A stretch of DNA of 8,793 bases, from NCBI GenBank assembly GCA_050249355.1, contig JBFWQQ010000076.1:1-8793 (forward strand). The letters are read 5' to 3'. The position numbers were made by a program, and so were the translations under genes. The DNA comes from CAZAQK01 sp050249355. GTDB lineage: Bacteria; Pseudomonadota; Alphaproteobacteria; Rickettsiales; SXRF01. The notes under the pieces were generated by a model. That model did not search any database. It worked only from the letters and a program-made list of their open reading frames with translations, and was not told the origin of the DNA. Below are positions 6,582-8,793 of this stretch, piece by piece (within the stretch, counting starts at the first letter, position 1; each line of letters opens with the position of its first letter).

Positions 6582-7097
6582 ATGACTTTCGCGATTGACA
6601 CCTCTGTTTTGCACCCATCCAGCCGTTTGGGGCTGGCAGCGCTGGCATGGCTTGCTCAGCGCACCGAATTTGACAATGCCCTCGATATGGGATGCGGCAG
6701 CGGCGTGCTGTCAGTAATGGCAGCGCAATTATGGGCTGCCCGCATATTGGCGGTGGACATATCCGAAAATGCCGTGCGCGATGCAACACAAGTCATAGAC
6801 GATCATGAATTGACCGAAAGAATAACCGTTATACGCAGCGACCGGTTTGCCCACCCGGCCATTGCCACCCATGCACCGTATGGGCTGATAATGGCCAATA
6901 TGCTCGATCAATGGCTGGTGGAAATGGCTACCGATATGAAAAAACATCTCAGGCCGGGGGGTACCATCATCCTCAGCGGGCTGCTGGAATGGCTGGCCGC
7001 CGGAACCCGGCAGGCCTATATCGACCTAGGATTTGAAATACAACAGGAATTTTCTGATTCTGGTTGGCGTGCCGTAATCATGGCCGTCAAACCGTAA
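6582..7097 (+). CDS. Class I SAM-dependent methyltransferase, PrmA-like, catalytic domain only
   Basis: A 171-residue Rossmann-fold methyltransferase. Motif I is DMGCGSGVLS (35-44), the acidic end of strand 2 is D59 in LAVDIS, and NMLDQW (106-111) sits where PrmA has its ANIL motif. HLRPGGTIILSGLL (122-135) and the closing GWRAVIMAVK (161-170) also fit the ribosomal protein L11 methyltransferase family. HPSSRLGL (11-18) resembles PrmA's HPTTRLCL. PrmA proteins are usually near 290 residues with an N-terminal substrate-recognition domain, which is absent here. An in-frame TAA four codons upstream rules out a longer start in this frame. No Shine-Dalgarno precedes the ATG; AGGA at 6554-6557 is better placed for a 10-codon frame overlapping the start (ATG 6566, TGA 6596-6598). 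The substrate is therefore unknown. It is divergent from divK. Confidence 0.82.
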   Translation: MTFAIDTSVLHPSSRLGLAALAWLAQRTEFDNALDMGCGSGVLSVMAAQLWAARILAVDISENAVRDATQVIDDHELTERITVIRSDRFAHPAIATHAPYGLIMANMLDQWLVEMATDMKKHLRPGGTIILSGLLEWLAAGTRQAYIDLGFEIQQEFSDSGWRAVIMAVKP

Positions 7098-7112
7098 CAT
7101 TAACTTTTGTGC

Positions 7113-7160
7113 CTGTCACCCAATCTTAACTTGTTGTCACATAATATAAATGGCTATTCT
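7113..7160 (+). promoter_or_regulatory. Pho-box-like units upstream of the glycine-zipper genes
   Basis: CTGTCAC (7113), TCTTAAC (7124) and TTGTCAC (7134) form an array with 11-bp and then 10-bp steps. The first and last units match the repeats upstream of 2354 and 4198 well; the middle one is degenerate. Possible -10 hexamers are TATAAA (7145-7150) and TATTCT (7155-7160); neither has ideal spacing. With TATTCT, transcription would begin almost at the ATG at 7169. This is weaker than the arrays at 2271 and 4098. Confidence 0.45.
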
Positions 7161-7168
7161 GTGAGTAT

Positions 7169-8032
7169 ATGAGTTCAAGAACCGACCATACCGGATTTCG
7201 CAGGCCAGGTAACGAGGCTATCCTTGATTCCTTGTCGCAGACGAACCGCGCGCATTACCTGAGCCTGCGCGATGCAGCAGCAAAAGCAGCGCAGGAAAAA
7301 CCCGGCATGGATACGCGTGTCTACACCGAGTTCCTGCATGACTACCTCATCATGGCAAAGAATGACGAGCGTCAGGTCGCCGCTGACAAAGAGAAATACG
7401 AGTCCATCGGCAAAATGCCGGACATGCGCCAGATCCACAAAGACAGCCAAGATCGGCGTGACGCATTCCTGCGCAATTTTCAGGATAATAAATTACCCAA
7501 ATACGGCGCCAACGGACAGGAAGCATGGAAAGAATTCGGCCAGCAGATACAAGGCCCGAGCATTTTCAGTGCAGCCATTGGGCAGATCTACGATAAGGAC
7601 CAAGGTGGGATAAAGATTGGCGGCATCGCTGGCCTGCTGGGTGGTTTGGCGCTTGCCAACGCCCTCATTCCCGGCGGCCTGATGGAAGGCGGCCTGTTCG
7701 GCATCATTGGCGGCATCATTGCAGCATTCGGTGGTGCGTGGCTGGGTAATCAGGCGGTGGGGCTGGCCAGCGGATTATTCGGTGGCAAGAGCAAGCCTGA
7801 AGTACAAAAAGATGGCCCCGCGCAATCACAGGAAAAAGCACAAGGCCCAGAGCAGCAACAGCAACAGGAAATCTCCGCCGATGCCATGCGCGCCGCTTTT
7901 GAAGAACATCAGCGCCGCCTTGGCATCACCGGCGGGCAGGAAGCCAGTAGCGCGCCCAGCCAACCCACGCCCGGCGGCACGCAACAACAGCGCAGCACGC
8001 AACCCGCTCCCCCTTCCGGCGGCAACCGTTAA
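7169..8032 (+). CDS. Glycine-zipper membrane protein with helical N-terminal domain, unknown function
   Basis: A 287-residue protein that I do not recognise. Residues 1-130 are charged and mostly helical (e.g. AHYLSLRDAAAKAAQ, DERQVAADKEKYESIG), with no signal peptide. Residues 146-206 are hydrophobic and extremely glycine-rich with many GxxxG steps (GGIKIGGIAGLLGGLALANAL, then GGLFGIIGGIIAAFGGAWLG). They probably form a two-helix membrane hairpin, with the turn near IPGGLMEGG (167-175). Residues 207-287 are Gln/Pro-rich and probably disordered, containing a six-residue Gln/Glu run and a conserved GGQEASSAPSQPTP element. The central and tail parts are duplicated in the next gene, 15 bp downstream, so the two form an operon. 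The Shine-Dalgarno is weak. Glycine-zipper hairpins occur in pore-forming and membrane-curving proteins, but no specific function can be assigned. Confidence 0.82.
   Translation: MSSRTDHTGFRRPGNEAILDSLSQTNRAHYLSLRDAAAKAAQEKPGMDTRVYTEFLHDYLIMAKNDERQVAADKEKYESIGKMPDMRQIHKDSQDRRDAFLRNFQDNKLPKYGANGQEAWKEFGQQIQGPSIFSAAIGQIYDKDQGGIKIGGIAGLLGGLALANALIPGGLMEGGLFGIIGGIIAAFGGAWLGNQAVGLASGLFGGKSKPEVQKDGPAQSQEKAQGPEQQQQQEISADAMRAAFEEHQRRLGITGGQEASSAPSQPTPGGTQQQRSTQPAPPSGGNR
7931..7972 (+). repeat. Paralogue repeat, copy 1 (GGQEAS..PSQP tail)
   Basis: This 42-bp stretch matches 8429-8470 at 35 of 42 positions without gaps. It encodes the conserved GGQEAS-x-x-PSQP tail motif. Five of the seven differences are transitions, as expected for an older duplication under selection on the protein. 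Confidence 0.7.
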
Positions 8033-8047
8033 GCGGCGAGTCGGCCT

Positions 8048-8512
8048 ATGGCAGAAAACCGCAATATATTCACCGCGATAAAGAACCAGTTTTACGATGA
8101 GAAAAAAGGCGGCGTGCAGGTCGGCGGCATCATCGGCCTGATCGCCGGTGGGCTGATGGCCAACGCCATTACTCCCGATGGATTGTTCGGCGGCGGTTTA
8201 TTCCGGCTGGTAGCAGGTGGCGCCTACGCTATGATGGGCGCATGGCTGGGCAATCAGGCCACCGGTGCGATATCCAAATATCTCAACAAAAACGATGCCA
8301 CCGCTCCTGCGCGTGCACCGGCAGCAGGCAGCCCGGCAGCAGAGCCAGAACGCCAGAATACACAGAGTATGACTCCGGATGCACAGGAAGCCGCCCGTCA
8401 GGAGGCGCTCGAGCAACATGGCGTCAGCGGCGGGCAAGAAGCCAGCGGCACCCCCAGCCAACCCGCACCCGCAACCTCCGCCAATAAGGGAACCGGCCAG
8501 AAAAAGCCCTAG
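8048..8512 (+). CDS. Shorter glycine-zipper membrane protein, paralogue of the preceding gene
   Basis: A 154-residue protein without a recognised family. Residues 7-81 (IFTAIKNQFYDEKKGGVQVGG...GAWLGNQATGAISKYLNK) align without gaps to residues 132-206 of the preceding protein. Residues 108-143 (MTPDAQEAARQEA...GGQEASGTPSQPAP) align with its tail. The N-terminal domain of about 130 residues is absent, so it is a compact version: a short amphipathic start, a glycine-zipper hairpin (about 21-72), an Ala/Pro linker, and the conserved GGQEAS-x-x-PSQP tail ending in KKP. The ATG follows the upstream stop by 15 bp with only a weak purine-rich GGCGAG, so coupling is likely. No terminator is seen downstream. 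The two proteins may co-assemble in the membrane; this is inferred from paralogy and operon structure only. Confidence 0.82.
   Translation: MAENRNIFTAIKNQFYDEKKGGVQVGGIIGLIAGGLMANAITPDGLFGGGLFRLVAGGAYAMMGAWLGNQATGAISKYLNKNDATAPARAPAAGSPAAEPERQNTQSMTPDAQEAARQEALEQHGVSGGQEASGTPSQPAPATSANKGTGQKKP
8429..8470 (+). repeat. Paralogue repeat, copy 2
   Basis: Partner of 7931-7972, in the same orientation and 498 bp downstream. It encodes the matching tail motif of the shorter paralogue. Confidence 0.7.
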
Positions 8513-8573
8513 ATTAGCATAAAGAACCAGGCAAGAGGAATTTAATTATTTATTCATATCAGTGTGTTAATAC

Positions 8574-8661
8574 TTGTCACAAAACTGCCATCGCGAAAAA
8601 CACATTGTAATAGAGGTGTCACAAAAGCTTCACTTGAGAAGCACACTATTTATGGGATAAT
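8574..8661 (+). promoter_or_regulatory. Two Pho-box-like clusters and -10 upstream of the last gene
   Basis: The first cluster is TTGTCAC (8574) and CTGCCAT (8585), 11 bp apart with an AAAA spacer. The second is TTGTAAT (8605), GTGTCAC (8616) and GCTTCAC (8627, degenerate), also in 11-bp steps. The clusters are 20 bp out from each other (8585 to 8605), so they are not on one common 11-bp register. Downstream candidates for the -10 are TATTTA (8647-8652), 13 bp after the array, and GATAAT (8656-8661). The whole 8513-8703 intergenic region is AT-rich and otherwise shows only these elements. Confidence 0.5.
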
Positions 8662-8703
8662 GGAACTAATTGTAAAACCGTGATTTTTTTGAAAGACGTT
8701 GCA

Positions 8704-8793
8704 ATGGGTACGTTCACAAATACACATGTCGCACAGAGCTGGATAAAAAACCAGACCGATAGCTATTTAGAAGAGCATCCCGGACAAACCTTC
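8704..8793 (+). CDS. Start of an unidentified gene (runs off right edge)
   Basis: An open frame of 30 codons from ATG at 8704 to the window end, beginning MGTFTNTHVAQSWIKNQTDSY. It is too short to identify; there is no signal peptide and no membrane segment in the visible part. GAAAGA at 8691-8696 is a weak Shine-Dalgarno. A GTG at 8680 in the same frame is an alternative start that would add eight residues. Support for a real gene comes mainly from the promoter-like region just upstream with Pho-box-like repeats. It is not visibly related to the glycine-zipper proteins. Confidence 0.5.
   Translation, partial: MGTFTNTHVAQSWIKNQTDSYLEEHPGQTF

Noticed and set aside
6569..6583. CtrA-like TTAA-N7-TTAT between divK and the methyltransferase
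   Set aside because: One half-site is imperfect, the site overlaps the methyltransferase ATG, and such matches are common in AT-rich DNA. It is on the wrong side to control divK closely.
7707..8081. 124-codon frame overlapping the end of the first glycine-zipper gene and the start of the second
   Set aside because: It lies out of frame with two mutually homologous proteins and has a low-complexity Arg/Ala/Pro composition, so it is a shadow frame.
8680..8703. GTG at 8680 as the start of the last gene
   Set aside because: It has no ribosome binding site, and the ATG at 8704 has at least a weak purine-rich one. Kept only as an alternative.

Overview
The window looks like a chromosomal segment of an alphaproteobacterium with moderate GC content. 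The evidence is gene content and order: dgt followed by argS on one strand, an ErpA/IscA-type Fe-S carrier and exonuclease III on the other, and a divK-pleD pair. These are conserved alphaproteobacterial neighbourhoods, and divK/pleD belong to the Caulobacter-type cell-cycle and c-di-GMP circuitry. I cannot place the organism below class level. There are no transposases, integrases, tRNAs, rRNAs or CRISPR arrays, and no gene-free stretch exceeds 300 bases.

Layout. 1-2210, minus strand: dgt (dNTP triphosphohydrolase), then argS (arginyl-tRNA synthetase, running off the left edge). dgt carries an extra in-frame segment with GC-rich palindromes. 2211-2731: a divergent, promoter-rich intergenic region, then a small secreted proline-rich protein closed by a strong terminator. 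2783-4043: erpA, apparently with its own promoter and possibly leaderless, then a GC-rich hairpin-containing spacer and xth. 4098-4578: a small secreted protein with two cysteines. 4677-6438, minus strand: divK and pleD, one base apart and translationally coupled. 6582-7097: a PrmA-like methyltransferase reduced to its catalytic domain. 7169-8512: two tandem paralogous glycine-zipper membrane proteins, the second lacking the N-terminal domain of the first. 8704-8793: the start of another gene of unknown function.

The most interesting signal is regulatory. Four intergenic regions, each upstream of a gene I cannot identify (2354, 4198, 7169 and 8704), carry tandem 7-bp units resembling CTGTCAT/CTGTAAC, mostly repeated every 11 bp. 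This is the architecture of a Pho box or a related OmpR/PhoB-family operator. In the two clearest cases a -10-like hexamer lies 9-10 bp downstream, as in PhoB-activated promoters. The conserved housekeeping genes erpA, xth, divK-pleD and argS lack these arrays; dgt shares one divergently. This suggests a shared regulon of uncharacterised envelope proteins (two secreted, two membrane hairpins) scattered among core genes. The regulator, probably PhoB or a ChvI-like paralogue, is not encoded in the window.
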